64,000 nt of DNA, from assembly GCF_030733745.1 (NCBI RefSeq), contig NZ_JASHIK010000012.1:1-64000 (forward strand), given 5' to 3'. This document shows positions 45,610-54,697 of the stretch, in pieces; the stretch's first letter is position 1, and each line of letters begins with the position of its first letter. The notes under the pieces were generated by a model. That model was not told the origin of the DNA, ran no database searches, and was given only the letters and a program-made list of their open reading frames with translations. The translations under genes were made by a program, and so were the position numbers. This stretch comes from Stappia sp. MMSF_3263 (GTDB lineage: Bacteria; Pseudomonadota; Alphaproteobacteria; Rhizobiales; Stappiaceae).

Positions 45610-46830
45610 TCAAAGCACCTTGGCGAAGCGCTGTGCCAGAAGATCGATGCCGGGGTCGGCGGAAAACCGCGCCCGCACATCCAGGCTTGCGGCAGCGCCA
45701 AGACGCGCCCGCCGTGCCGGGTCGCCAATCAGCGCGGCCAACGCCCTGGCCAGCGCGTGCGGATCGCCGGGCGGCACCAGCACGCCGGTCTCCCCGTCCC
45801 GGACCAGCTCGGGGATCGCCGAGACATTGGTGGCCAGGCAGCAAAGGCCCATGGCCTGCGCCTCCATCAGCACGTTGGGCAGGCCGTCGCGGTCGCCGGA
45901 TTTCGCCACCTTGGAGGCGAGCACGAAGAGGTCGGCGCGCGCAGCGGCCGCGATCACGTCCCCGCGCGGTTTCGCCCCGTGCCAGGTGATGCGGCCGGAA
46001 AGGCCGAGGCCTTCGGCCAGGTCCTTCAGCCGGCTGCCCTGTTCGCCGCCGCCGATATGCTCGAAATGCCAGTCGAGCCCTTCCGGCAGGCGGGCAAGCG
46101 CGGCCAGGAGATCGTCATAGCCCTTCTTCTCCACCGCCCTGCCGACGGAGAGGAGCCGAACCTGCCCATTGGCGCCGCCGTCACCCTGTCCGTGTGCCTT
46201 GCGCTGCGGGAAGGGGGAGAAGTCGAGGCCGTGATAGACGAGTTCGATCTTCGTTGGATCGGCTGCCAGCGACTTCAGGTGCTCGGCATTGACGCGGGTG
46301 CAGGTGACACCCCAGGTGGCGTCGTCGAGCTTGGTGCGCAGGTCCCAGTCCGGGCTCGTCCAGATGTCCTTGGCATGGGCCGAGAAGGACCACTTGCGCC
46401 CGGACAGATGGGCGGCGTAGCGCGCCACCGAGCAGGGCGTGTGCAGGTAGTGGGTATGGATCCAGGTGACGTCTTGGGGAAGTTCATGCGCCAGCACGCA
46501 GGCCTGTCCCCAGCGCCGTTGCCGGTTGGCATTGTGTTCGCGGGCGAAATCGGCCTCGTACAATGCGCGCGCGGCAGCGAAAGTCGGTTGTTTTTCGGCC
46601 CATCGCCGGGCCTGGGCGACGCGCGCCGGATCATCCTTGATGTATTCGGGCAGGTAGAGCACGTCGGCGGAAATCTGCCGGTGCACCTCGTGGATGAACG
46701 GATCGTAGGGACGGCGCAGCGCGACGATCAGCTGGGCGATGCCGCGCCGCTCCAGCCCCAGCATCTCCTGCGCGATGAAGGTCTCGGAAAGGCGCGGATA
46801 GCCTTTGACGACGACGGCGATGCGAGACAT
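45610..46830 (-). CDS. Glycosyltransferase family 4 protein
   Basis: 406 residues. GT-B fold: VVVKGYPRLSETFIAQEMLGLE, the central HTHYLHTPCSVARYAAHLSG and SFSAHAKDIWTS, then the donor domain with LLSVGRAVEKKGYDDLLAAL, WHGAKPRGDVIAAAARADLF and DGLPNVLMEAQAMGLC. The KGYPRLSETFI start is shared with transferases of exopolysaccharide and lipid-linked glycan loci. It lies 16 bases upstream of the preceding GT4 gene in the minus-strand operon. Donor sugar unknown. Confidence 0.9.
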   Translation of the reverse strand: MSRIAVVVKGYPRLSETFIAQEMLGLERRGIAQLIVALRRPYDPFIHEVHRQISADVLYLPEYIKDDPARVAQARRWAEKQPTFAAARALYEADFAREHNANRQRRWGQACVLAHELPQDVTWIHTHYLHTPCSVARYAAHLSGRKWSFSAHAKDIWTSPDWDLRTKLDDATWGVTCTRVNAEHLKSLAADPTKIELVYHGLDFSPFPQRKAHGQGDGGANGQVRLLSVGRAVEKKGYDDLLAALARLPEGLDWHFEHIGGGEQGSRLKDLAEGLGLSGRITWHGAKPRGDVIAAAARADLFVLASKVAKSGDRDGLPNVLMEAQAMGLCCLATNVSAIPELVRDGETGVLVPPGDPHALARALAALIGDPARRARLGAAASLDVRARFSADPGIDLLAQRFAKVL

Positions 46831-46864
46831 TCACGGATACCGGTTGAACGAGGAAGGACGTGCC

Positions 46865-48088
46865 TCAGACGGCGCTGGCGGCGGTCAGTGGACGGGAAAC
46901 CGCTGGGCGGTCGGCAAGGATGCGCTCGACCCTGTCGCCGATCACGTCGAGGCCGCCGAGCAGGTTGTCGATGCCGGCGGTGGAGGGGGGCTCCAGCCAG
47001 GGCAGTTCGGCCAGCGCGTCGATCATCTTGTCGACATCGGGATAATCATCGATCGGCAGGACCTTGAGAAGACCGATGGTTTCCGCCCGCTCCGCGCGGA
47101 TCGACTGCTCGCGTCGCGGCACGACGCGCGGCACCAGCAGCGTCGGCTTGTCGAAGGACAGGATCTCGCAGAAGGTGTTGTAGCCGCCCATGCCGACGAT
47201 CGCCTTGGCTCCGGCCATGTAGGGCTCGATGGTCGGCAGGAAGCGCAATATGTGAACATCGCGCAGATGCTCGGCGCGGGCCTGGAAGTCCGCCGTTGCC
47301 TGGGCCGGCATGAACGGGCCGAGCACGATCAGGGCCGGGAACAGGGGCTGGGCCCGCGACTCGTAGGCCCGCATCACCCAGTCGACCATCTCCACGCCGT
47401 CGCCGCCGCCGCCCGGCGTCACCAGGATATAGGGCTCGTCGTCGAAGGGCAGGGGCTCGGTGATGCGCGCGTCTTCCGGAACGTCGCGGCGCAGATAGCC
47501 CGTGTTCACGGACTTCGCATGCACCGAGGCCGGCAGCCCCATGCCTTCCAGCGGATCATGCAGGTCCGGAGGACCGTAGACCCAGATCTCGTCGTAAAGG
47601 GCATCCAGCGCCGGGTCGACATTCTTGCGGGTCCACTCCTCGCGCAGCACCGCCGGATCGTCCATCACGTCGCGCAGGCCGAGGATGAGCCGCGTGTTGC
47701 CCCGTTGCTTGAGCATCTCCAGCGTGCCCAGGATTTCGCCGCGAAGGCCGAGCGGCTCCTTGTCGACGATCAGGATGTCCGGGTCGAACACCTTGGCCGT
47801 GTGCTCGATGATCGAGGAGCGGATCGCCAGGATGTGCTCGATATTGAGCGACAGCGACAATGGCGTGTACTCGCCGTTGCGAAGCTTGATCACGCCGGGA
47901 ATGCGCACGAAGTCGACGCGCGAGCGGAATTCGAAGCTGCCGATGATCGGCGAGCCCGACAGGATCAGCACCGACATGTCGGAGAATCGGCGGGTCAGCG
48001 CGTGCGCAATCGTGCGGCACCTGCGCAGGTGGCCGAGGCCAAAGGAATCGTGGCTGTAGATCAGCACTTTCGGGGAGCTATTGATCAT
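46865..48088 (-). CDS. Glycosyltransferase family 28-like protein
   Basis: 407 residues from MINSSPKVLIYSHDSFGLGH. The glycine/histidine motif SFGLGHLRRCRTIAHALTRR and the donor-domain blocks YILVTPGGGGDGVEMVDWVM, GAKAIVGMGGYNTFCEIL and PTLLVPRVVPRREQSIRAER are of the MurG/UGT superfamily. The first gene of the cluster, divergent from the ABC exporter with 220 bases between. Together with 43318 it gives two GT28-type and two GT4 enzymes in one unit. Function within a surface glycan is an inference. Confidence 0.87.
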   Translation of the reverse strand: MINSSPKVLIYSHDSFGLGHLRRCRTIAHALTRRFSDMSVLILSGSPIIGSFEFRSRVDFVRIPGVIKLRNGEYTPLSLSLNIEHILAIRSSIIEHTAKVFDPDILIVDKEPLGLRGEILGTLEMLKQRGNTRLILGLRDVMDDPAVLREEWTRKNVDPALDALYDEIWVYGPPDLHDPLEGMGLPASVHAKSVNTGYLRRDVPEDARITEPLPFDDEPYILVTPGGGGDGVEMVDWVMRAYESRAQPLFPALIVLGPFMPAQATADFQARAEHLRDVHILRFLPTIEPYMAGAKAIVGMGGYNTFCEILSFDKPTLLVPRVVPRREQSIRAERAETIGLLKVLPIDDYPDVDKMIDALAELPWLEPPSTAGIDNLLGGLDVIGDRVERILADRPAVSRPLTAASAV

Positions 48089-48308
48089 GCCTACCCATTC
48101 GGTCAGCGTACCCGCCCTGACGCACGACCACGCATCCCCAGTAATTACCATTCTCTAGCCGCCGTGCCGGCCGGGCGCAAGAGGCGGGTGGGTCGCACAT
48201 GCGCATGTGGATCCTCGGGGGAGAGATGATATCGGCCTTCAAGCGGATGTGCGTTCCGGCTGGCGGTTTGCCGTCTCTGCGCTATGATGCCGCGAACCTA
48301 GACGCCGG

Positions 48309-50945
48309 ATGGTGAAACAGGCCCGCGACCTCATAACGCGACCGACGATGGAAAAAAGCCTTTTCAGTTTCATCTGGCGCTACAGCGCAAGACAGCAACT
48401 CGTGATCCTCTTGATCACGGTGATTGCCTATCCGGTGACCTATGCGCTGCTGGAATTGCCCAAGCTGATCGTCAATGACGCGATCCAGGGCGAGAACTTT
48501 CCGCGCGAGGTCGCCTCGGTCGAATTCGACCAGATCTCCTATCTTGTGCTGCTGTGCCTGACCTTCCTCGGCCTCGTCGTAGCCTCGAACGGCATCAAGC
48601 TGGCGCTGAATGTCTACAAGGGCCGGCTTGGCGAGCGCATGCTGCGGCGCCTGCGCTTCGAGCTCTTCCAGCGGGTGCTGCGGTTCCGCCTGCCGCATTT
48701 CAAGAAGGTGAGTTCCGGCGAGATCATTCCGATGATTACCTCGGAAGTGGAGGATGTCGGCGGTTTCATCGGCGAGGCGGTGGCCCTTCCGGCCTATCAG
48801 GGCGGCATGCTGGTCGTGCAGATCGGCTTCATCTTCATGCAGGACCCGCTGCTGGGGCTTGCCGCGATCTCCTCCTATCCGATGCAGGCCTACATCATCC
48901 CGAAGCTGCAGCGGAAGGTGGTGGTGCTGTCGCGCAAGCGCGTGCGCAATGTCCGCGTCATCGCCGACAAGATCGGCGAGAGCATCGGCGGGGTTGCCGA
49001 GATCCACGCCAATGACGCCTCCGCGTGGCATTCCGCGGATCTCTCCGAGCGGCTTTACACCAATTACAAGATCCGCTTCAAGATCTTCAACTGGAAGTAT
49101 TTCATAAAGTTTCTCAACAACTTCATGAACCAGTTGACGCCCTTCCTGTTCTACCTGATCGGCGGCTGGCTGGTCATCGAGGGGAATCTGTCGCTCGGCG
49201 CGCTGCTGGCGGTGATCGCCGCCTACAAGGACCTTGCCGGCCCCTGGAAGGAACTGCTCGCCTACTACCAGATGGTCGCCGACGTCGACGTCAAGTACCA
49301 GACCGTGGTCGAGAATTTCGATCCGGCCGACATCTATCCCGTGGCGCGCCTGACCGACGACGGCGACGGCGATCCGCTTGCCGGCGATCTTGTCATGCGC
49401 AATGCGAGTTTCTCCGGCGGCGCCGCGGGGCAGGAGGTCTTCGAGGTGTCCCTGAAGGTGGAGGAGGGCACGCATGTGGCGGTGATCGGGGTCGACGGCT
49501 CCGGTCGCTCCGAGGTGTTGCAACTGGCCGCCGGTCTTATCGGTGCGACCAGCGGCCGTGTCGAGATCGGCGGGCGCAATCTCGACACGCTGAGCGAGGC
49601 GGTGCTTGGACGCCAGATCGCCTATGTCGGTTCGTCCGTGCATGTGTGGACCGGCACCGTGCGCGACAACGTGCTCTACGGCCTGCGCCATCGCCCCTTG
49701 CGCGCCCCCGAGCGGGAGGGCGAGGCGAAGAACGAGCACGCCCGACGGCTCGCCGAGGCCCGCGCCACACAGAACCCCGACTACGACATCGAGGCGGAAT
49801 GGGAGGACCTGGACGCGGCCGGCTGCGAGGGCGCGGACGGTCTCGACGCCCGTGCGCTGGAGCTGATCGAGGCGATGGGACTTGCCGCCGACGTTTTCCG
49901 CATGGGGCTGCAATCGCCGATCGATCCCGGCCGGCATCCGGAATTCGCCGAGCGCGTGCTTGCCGTGCGCCGGGCCCTTGCCGACCGGGTGGAAGGGGAC
50001 GGCCGACTGGCGGCGATGGTCGAGCTGTGGCACATCGACCGTTTCAACAATTCCGCCAGCGTCGCGGAAAACCTGCTGTTCGCGGCCCCTTCAGACCCGG
50101 CCGTCGGCATCGACACGCTGGCCGGAGATGCCGACGTTCTGGCGGCGCTGAAGGAGACCAGGCTCTACGACAGGCTGGTCGGGATCGGCCAGAAGATCGC
50201 CGCGACGATGGTCGAGCTGTTTGCCAATGTCAGCGGCGATTCGGGGCTGCTTGGCGACTATTCCTTCATTACCCAGGACGAGTTGCCGGAGTTCGAGCGG
50301 ATCACGCGTCTCGCCCGCTCCGAGGCCGGCAAGGGCAGCCTGACACCGGCCGACCGGGAGCGGCTCATCGGACTTGCGTTCAAGCTGATCCCCGCCCGTC
50401 ACCGCCTCGGCGTGCTCGACGACGAGATGCGCGGCGAGATCGTTGCCGCGCGGTCGGTTTTCCACAAGCACCTGGCCGGCGCGCAGCAGCGTTTCGTCGT
50501 CTTCGACCGGGAGCGCTTCGTGGCGCCGATGAGCATCGAGGACAACCTGTTGTTCGGCCGTCCGCGCGTCGACCGCCGCGACGCGCGCGAGCAGATCGAC
50601 CGCCTGATCCGCGCTCTTGTCGACGAAATGGACCTGCGCCGCCCGATCGTGCGCGCCGGGCTCGATTTCCATGTCGGGGTTGCCGGCTCGCGCCTGTCCG
50701 CCGGCCAGCGCCGCCGGGTTGCCCTGGTGCGCGCGCTGATGAAGCGTGCGCCGGTCACCGTTCTCGACGAGACGGCGGCCGGCACCAGCGATGACGACAA
50801 GGCCTTGCGCGCCGCGGTTCGCGGCGAGCTGGAAGGCCGCATGCTGTTGTTCGGGGCATCGAATTTGATCGTGGCGAAGGAATTCGACCATAGTATCGTG
50901 ATGGAGCAGGGACGCCTGGCGGCGGACGGGGAGAGCGAGCAATGA
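48309..50945 (+). CDS. Aberrant ABC exporter with enlarged, degenerate ATPase region
   Basis: 878 residues. The N-terminal half is a type I exporter membrane domain (about 25-340) with spans at about 28-48, 75-95 and later. The nucleotide-binding part is over 500 residues instead of about 240. The Walker A is GVDGSGRS (about 393-400), arginine replacing the essential lysine. The Q-loop region reads IAYVGSSVHVWTGTVRDNVL without glutamine. Signature LSAGQRRRVALVRALM and Walker B VTVLDE are near 796 and 816. The H-loop histidine is absent (LLFGASNLIVAKEF). The extra residues hold two more ENLLF-type segments (near 590 and 745). A later start at ATG 48348 is possible. Transport may be altered or lost. 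Confidence 0.85.
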   Translation: MVKQARDLITRPTMEKSLFSFIWRYSARQQLVILLITVIAYPVTYALLELPKLIVNDAIQGENFPREVASVEFDQISYLVLLCLTFLGLVVASNGIKLALNVYKGRLGERMLRRLRFELFQRVLRFRLPHFKKVSSGEIIPMITSEVEDVGGFIGEAVALPAYQGGMLVVQIGFIFMQDPLLGLAAISSYPMQAYIIPKLQRKVVVLSRKRVRNVRVIADKIGESIGGVAEIHANDASAWHSADLSERLYTNYKIRFKIFNWKYFIKFLNNFMNQLTPFLFYLIGGWLVIEGNLSLGALLAVIAAYKDLAGPWKELLAYYQMVADVDVKYQTVVENFDPADIYPVARLTDDGDGDPLAGDLVMRNASFSGGAAGQEVFEVSLKVEEGTHVAVIGVDGSGRSEVLQLAAGLIGATSGRVEIGGRNLDTLSEAVLGRQIAYVGSSVHVWTGTVRDNVLYGLRHRPLRAPEREGEAKNEHARRLAEARATQNPDYDIEAEWEDLDAAGCEGADGLDARALELIEAMGLAADVFRMGLQSPIDPGRHPEFAERVLAVRRALADRVEGDGRLAAMVELWHIDRFNNSASVAENLLFAAPSDPAVGIDTLAGDADVLAALKETRLYDRLVGIGQKIAATMVELFANVSGDSGLLGDYSFITQDELPEFERITRLARSEAGKGSLTPADRERLIGLAFKLIPARHRLGVLDDEMRGEIVAARSVFHKHLAGAQQRFVVFDRERFVAPMSIEDNLLFGRPRVDRRDAREQIDRLIRALVDEMDLRRPIVRAGLDFHVGVAGSRLSAGQRRRVALVRALMKRAPVTVLDETAAGTSDDDKALRAAVRGELEGRMLLFGASNLIVAKEFDHSIVMEQGRLAADGESEQ

Positions 50946-51034
50946 CCCGGACGATGGCACCGGACACCCTGCAGTCGAACGAGGAACCGCACGCGCCCCT
51001 ACCGGCCGCACGCTTCCCGAAGGAGGACATGTGA
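50942..51034 (+). CDS. Possible 30-residue coupling ORF
   Basis: ATG at 50942 overlaps the stop of the ABC gene (ATGA) and its TGA (51032-51034) overlaps the GTG of the next gene. It encodes 30 residues beginning MTRTMAPDTLQSNEEP. It could be a tiny peptide or simply link translation of the two genes. No ribosome site of its own is needed if reinitiation occurs. Low coding evidence. Confidence 0.3.
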   Translation: MTRTMAPDTLQSNEEPHAPLPAARFPKEDM

Positions 51035-51489
51035 CCCTTGACGCGGAAGTCGATGCATTGCGGCGCGTGCCGCTGTTTCGCGGCATCGACGCAACGAAGC
51101 TGAGGCTCCTGGCCTTCATTTCCGACCGAAGTCATTTCGCGCCGGAGGAACACCTTTGCAACCAGGGGGACGAGGGCGATTCCGCCTTCATCATCCTGGG
51201 CGGGGAGGCGGAAGTCCGGGTGCGCACCGGCGACAGTGAACGCACTGTCGCACGTGTCGGGGAGCATTCGATTGTTGGCGAGATCGCGATCCTGTGCGAC
51301 GTTCCACGCACGGCCACTGTGGTGGCGGCGACGGAGATGGACGTCCTGACGATCTCCAAGGATGGTTTCCTGAGCCTTCTGAAGGAGTTTCCGGACATGT
51401 CGCTTGAGGTCATGCGCACGCTCGCGCAGCGCCTGGATCGCACCACGCAGGCCCTTGTGGCCCTGCAGTCATCCGACGGATCGGCATGA
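51031..51489 (+). CDS. Single-domain cyclic nucleotide-binding protein
   Basis: 152 residues from a GTG with a strong AAGGAGG eight bases upstream. One CAP_ED domain (about 10-130): LFRGIDATKLRLLAFI, then the phosphate-binding cassette VGEIAILCDVPRTATVV with Gly83, Glu84, Arg93 and Thr94, which fits cyclic nucleotide binding. There is no DNA-binding or kinase domain. A C-terminal helix (about 118-145) may contact a partner. It lies in line with the exporter and a metallo-hydrolase, so it probably senses cAMP or cGMP for them. Confidence 0.88.
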   Translation: MTLDAEVDALRRVPLFRGIDATKLRLLAFISDRSHFAPEEHLCNQGDEGDSAFIILGGEAEVRVRTGDSERTVARVGEHSIVGEIAILCDVPRTATVVAATEMDVLTISKDGFLSLLKEFPDMSLEVMRTLAQRLDRTTQALVALQSSDGSA

Positions 51490-51505
51490 ACGGGATGGCG
51501 GATCG

Positions 51506-52324
51506 GTGACTTTCTCCCTGAAGCTTTGGGGCGTGCGTGGATCGACCCCGACACCGGGCCCCTCGACATTGCGCTACGGCGGCGAAACCACGTCCTTCGA
51601 GCTACGCGCCGGCGACGACATCGTGCTGATCGATTGCGGGTCGGGAGCCCGCAGCCTCGGCAGCGAATTGCATGGCCGCCCGCCGCGCGCCGTCGACATG
51701 TTCTTCACCCACACCCATCTCGACCACATCTGCGGCCTACCCTTCTTCACCCCGGCCTATGACGACCGCTTCGCCATCAAGGCCTGGGCCGGGCACCTCA
51801 CCGACAGCTACGGCCTGATGGACATCATCTGCCGGATCATGTCGCCGCCGATCTTTCCGGTCGCCGCCAACAACCTGCGCGCCGTCTCCTTCGCCAACTT
51901 CCGCCCCGGCGGCCCACTTCAGCGCGACGGCGAGATCGCGATCAGCACGGTCGCCCTCAATCATCCGGGCGGCGCCACCGGCTATCGGCTGGAGCATGGG
52001 GGCAAGTCGATCTGCATCATCACCGACCACGAGCATGGCGATCCGGAAATCGACCGGGCGGTGCGCCGCTTCGTCGAGGGCGCCGACGTGATGATCTACG
52101 ATGCGATGTTCACCGACGAGGAATATCCGCGTTTCACGGGCTGGGGCCATTCCACGTGGCAAAAGGGCGTGGAACTGGCGCTTGAGGCCGGGGTCGCCCG
52201 TCCGGTGCTGTTCCACCACGATCCGCGTCGCGACGACGACGCGCTCGACGCGATCGCCGAGCAGGCCGCCGCCCGACATCCCGGCGCACTGGTCGGCCGC
52301 GAGGGGATGGTGCTGACGCCCTGA
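51506..52324 (+). CDS. MBL-fold metallo-hydrolase (WGVRGS type, possible cyclic phosphodiesterase)
   Basis: 272 residues from GTG 51506. The N-terminus has LWGVRGSTPTPG and YGGETTSFEL, the signature of a metallo-beta-lactamase group that includes cyclic phosphodiesterases such as the PhnP-like and CpdP-like enzymes. The metal site HTHLDH is complete (His69, His71, Asp73, His74), with further ligands in ITDHEHGD and VLFHHDP. Substrate is not proven. It sits 16 bases after the cyclic nucleotide-binding gene, and a cyclase follows, so a role in cAMP removal is reasonable. Confidence 0.85.
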   Translation: MTFSLKLWGVRGSTPTPGPSTLRYGGETTSFELRAGDDIVLIDCGSGARSLGSELHGRPPRAVDMFFTHTHLDHICGLPFFTPAYDDRFAIKAWAGHLTDSYGLMDIICRIMSPPIFPVAANNLRAVSFANFRPGGPLQRDGEIAISTVALNHPGGATGYRLEHGGKSICIITDHEHGDPEIDRAVRRFVEGADVMIYDAMFTDEEYPRFTGWGHSTWQKGVELALEAGVARPVLFHHDPRRDDDALDAIAEQAAARHPGALVGREGMVLTP

Positions 52325-52454
52325 GGAGAGGCTTCCCTGTCACGGCGCGGTGAGATGAAGGTCCGCTGCCCTCGCCAAGTCGTGACTTGCCGCTCCGCCG
52401 GACCTGCCGTGTGTTGATGACCTGCCGGCCGGACGGCGGAGGGAGATGCGGGCG

Positions 52455-53807
52455 ATGACAGTGGAACGCGAACCTGCGGGCGATCCGGGGCTGCCTGCTG
52501 GCGCCGCCGCAGGCGTTCCCTTGCGGGTACGCGCCGAGATCGCCGCGCGCGAGACGCAGGCCGAACGGCTGATCGGCTGGGTGCAGCTCGCCATGGTGCT
52601 GTTCTTCGCCGCCCTCTACTTGCTGGCCCCGCGTGCCGAGGGGGCGGACGGGTTCAACTTCGTGCCGCTGGCGCTGGCCGCATATTTCCTCTTCACCGTG
52701 CTGCGTGTCGCGCTGTCCTACCGGTTCGAATTGCCGGTCTGGTACCTCGTCGTCTCCATCGTCGTCGACGTGACGCTGCTGTGCGGGCTGATCTTCTCCT
52801 TCCACATCCAGTACGCGCAGCCCGCGACCTTCTACCTGAAGGCGCCGACGCTGATGTACCTGTTCCTGTTCATCGCGCTTCGGGCTCTGCGCTTCGATCC
52901 GCGCTTCGTCCTGATCACGGGTACCCTCGGCGCGCTCGGCTGGATCGCGCTGGTCGCCTATGCGGTGACGCGCGACATGGGCGAGATGTACATCACCCGG
53001 AACTATGTCGAGTATCTCACCTCCAACGCGATCCTGATCGGCGCGGAGCTCGACAAGATCATCGTCATCATCGGTGTGACGCTCTGTCTTTCGGCGGCGC
53101 TGTACAGGGGGCGGCGGATGCTCCTCGATTCCGTGCGCGACCACGCCGCGGCCGAGGACCTGCGCCGCTTCTTCGCACCGGAAGTCGCCCATTCCATCAC
53201 CGATGCCGACGAGACACTGGTCGCCGGTCGCGGCAGCCTGCGCGAGGCGGCCGTGATGGTGGTCGACATTCGCGGCTTCACCCGCATCGCGGAAACGCTG
53301 CCGCCGGCAACGGTGTTGGCCGTGCTCGCCCGTTACCAGGAAGCGGTGCTGGGCGTGATCGCCCGCCATGGCGGGCAGGTCGACAAGTTCCTCGGCGACG
53401 GGGTGCTTGCGACATTCGGCGCGGTCTCGTCAAGCGACACGGCGGCGGCCGACGCGTTGCGGGCGGGTCTGGAGTTTCCAGGGGTTTTCGCAGCTCTTGG
53501 CCCCGACCTTGCCGCACTCGGCTGGCCGGAGGACCTGCGTGCGGGCGCGGCCGTCTCGTTCGGGCCGGTAACCGCCGGCGTTGTCGGGGCGGCCGGGCGG
53601 CTGGAATTCACCGTGATCGGCGATGCGGTCAACCGCGCGGCGAAGCTGGAAGACGCCAACAAGACGCAAGGGTCCACCGTCCTGACCGATGCCGCGACCC
53701 TTGCGGCCGCAACCCTGCAGGGTTTTGACGGCGGCGCGCCGTTGCTGCGTCCCGGGCAGGCGGTTGCCGGCCTTGCCGCGCCGGTCGATCTCGTCGTGCT
53801 TGCGTGA
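52455..53807 (+). CDS. Six-span membrane adenylate cyclase
   Basis: 450 residues from ATG 52455, with GGAGGG at usable spacing; ATG 52446 is too close. About six membrane spans (roughly 40-215) with little between them, then a class III cyclase domain with metal Asp in VMVVDIRGFTRIAETL, Lys in QVDKFLGDGVLATFG with the second Asp, and Asn/Arg in VIGDAVNRAAKLEDANK. All key residues are present, so it should make cAMP. It resembles cyclases with a 5-6TM sensor. It is 130 bases after the MBL gene and may be in the same unit. Confidence 0.88.
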   Translation: MTVEREPAGDPGLPAGAAAGVPLRVRAEIAARETQAERLIGWVQLAMVLFFAALYLLAPRAEGADGFNFVPLALAAYFLFTVLRVALSYRFELPVWYLVVSIVVDVTLLCGLIFSFHIQYAQPATFYLKAPTLMYLFLFIALRALRFDPRFVLITGTLGALGWIALVAYAVTRDMGEMYITRNYVEYLTSNAILIGAELDKIIVIIGVTLCLSAALYRGRRMLLDSVRDHAAAEDLRRFFAPEVAHSITDADETLVAGRGSLREAAVMVVDIRGFTRIAETLPPATVLAVLARYQEAVLGVIARHGGQVDKFLGDGVLATFGAVSSSDTAAADALRAGLEFPGVFAALGPDLAALGWPEDLRAGAAVSFGPVTAGVVGAAGRLEFTVIGDAVNRAAKLEDANKTQGSTVLTDAATLAAATLQGFDGGAPLLRPGQAVAGLAAPVDLVVLA

Positions 53808-53929
53808 TCGGGCACGCCGGGCGCGCGGTCATGCATGCTTGACCAAATCCGTCCTTCCTGCCACCTCTTGCCACCATCCAATTCTGCCAGGCGGTGCAAT
53901 GTCGCCGGCGACACAACCGGGGAGTGAAC

Positions 53930-54697
53930 ATGAAGCTTGGGGAAGGTCTTTCCGCCGTCGTTACCGGCGGGGCATCCGGACTTGGCGCTGCAACGGCGCG
54001 CCGTCTTGCATCGGCCGGGGTCAAGGTCACGCTGTTCGACATGAACGTGGAGCAGGGCGAGGCGGTCGCCGCGGAGATCGGCGGAGCTTTCGTTGCCGTC
54101 GACGTGACCAGCAATGACAGTGTCGAAAAGGGCTTTGCCGCGGCACGCGCGCATTTCGGCGTGGAGCGCATCCTTGTCAATTGCGCCGGCATCGCGCCGG
54201 TCGCCAAGACCACCTCGCGCGGCGAGCCGCACCCGATGGACATGTTCGAGAAGGTGATCGCGGTCAATCTCGTCGGCACCTTCCGTTGCATCGCGCATGC
54301 CTCGACCGCCATGTCGGCGCTGGAGCCGGTCACGGCGGACGGCGAGCGCGGCGTGATCGTGTCCACAGCCTCGGTCGCCGCCTTTGACGGCCAGATCGGC
54401 CAGGTCGCCTATGCCGCCTCCAAGGGGGGCGTTGCCGCCTCGACCCTGCCGATCGCCCGCGACCTGTCGAAATCCGGCATTCGCGTGATGACGATCGCGC
54501 CGGGCCTGTTCGAGACGCCGATGCTGCTCGGCCTGTCGCAGGAGGTGCAGGATTCGCTCGGCCAGCAGGTGCCGTTCCCCTCGCGCCTCGGCAAGCCGGA
54601 AGAATATGCCAGCCTCGTCGCCTCGATCTGCGAGAATCCGATGCTCAATGGCGAGACGATCCGCCTCGACGGTTCGATCCGCATGGCACCGCGCTGA
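53930..54697 (+). CDS. SDR oxidoreductase, 3-hydroxyacyl-CoA dehydrogenase type
   Basis: 255 residues from MKLGEGLSAVVTGGASGLG. NAD-binding TGGASGLG, VNCAGIAP and the catalytic Ser (VSTASVAAFDG) and Tyr/Lys (YAASKGG) are intact. The ATPGLFETPML-like APGLFETPML and the ending NGETIRLDGSIRM match type 2 3-hydroxyacyl-CoA dehydrogenases (HSD17B10-like), which act in fatty-acid and isoleucine breakdown. It has its own upstream space of 122 bases with GGGGAGTG before the ATG. A tandem duplication overlaps its stop. Confidence 0.9.
   Translation: MKLGEGLSAVVTGGASGLGAATARRLASAGVKVTLFDMNVEQGEAVAAEIGGAFVAVDVTSNDSVEKGFAAARAHFGVERILVNCAGIAPVAKTTSRGEPHPMDMFEKVIAVNLVGTFRCIAHASTAMSALEPVTADGERGVIVSTASVAAFDGQIGQVAYAASKGGVAASTLPIARDLSKSGIRVMTIAPGLFETPMLLGLSQEVQDSLGQQVPFPSRLGKPEEYASLVASICENPMLNGETIRLDGSIRMAPR

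Noticed and set aside
52335-52353. CRP/Clr-type site upstream of the second cyclase
   Set aside because: TGTCAC is followed by a reversed half-site (GTGA) and not TCACA or GRWACA, so only one half-site fits.
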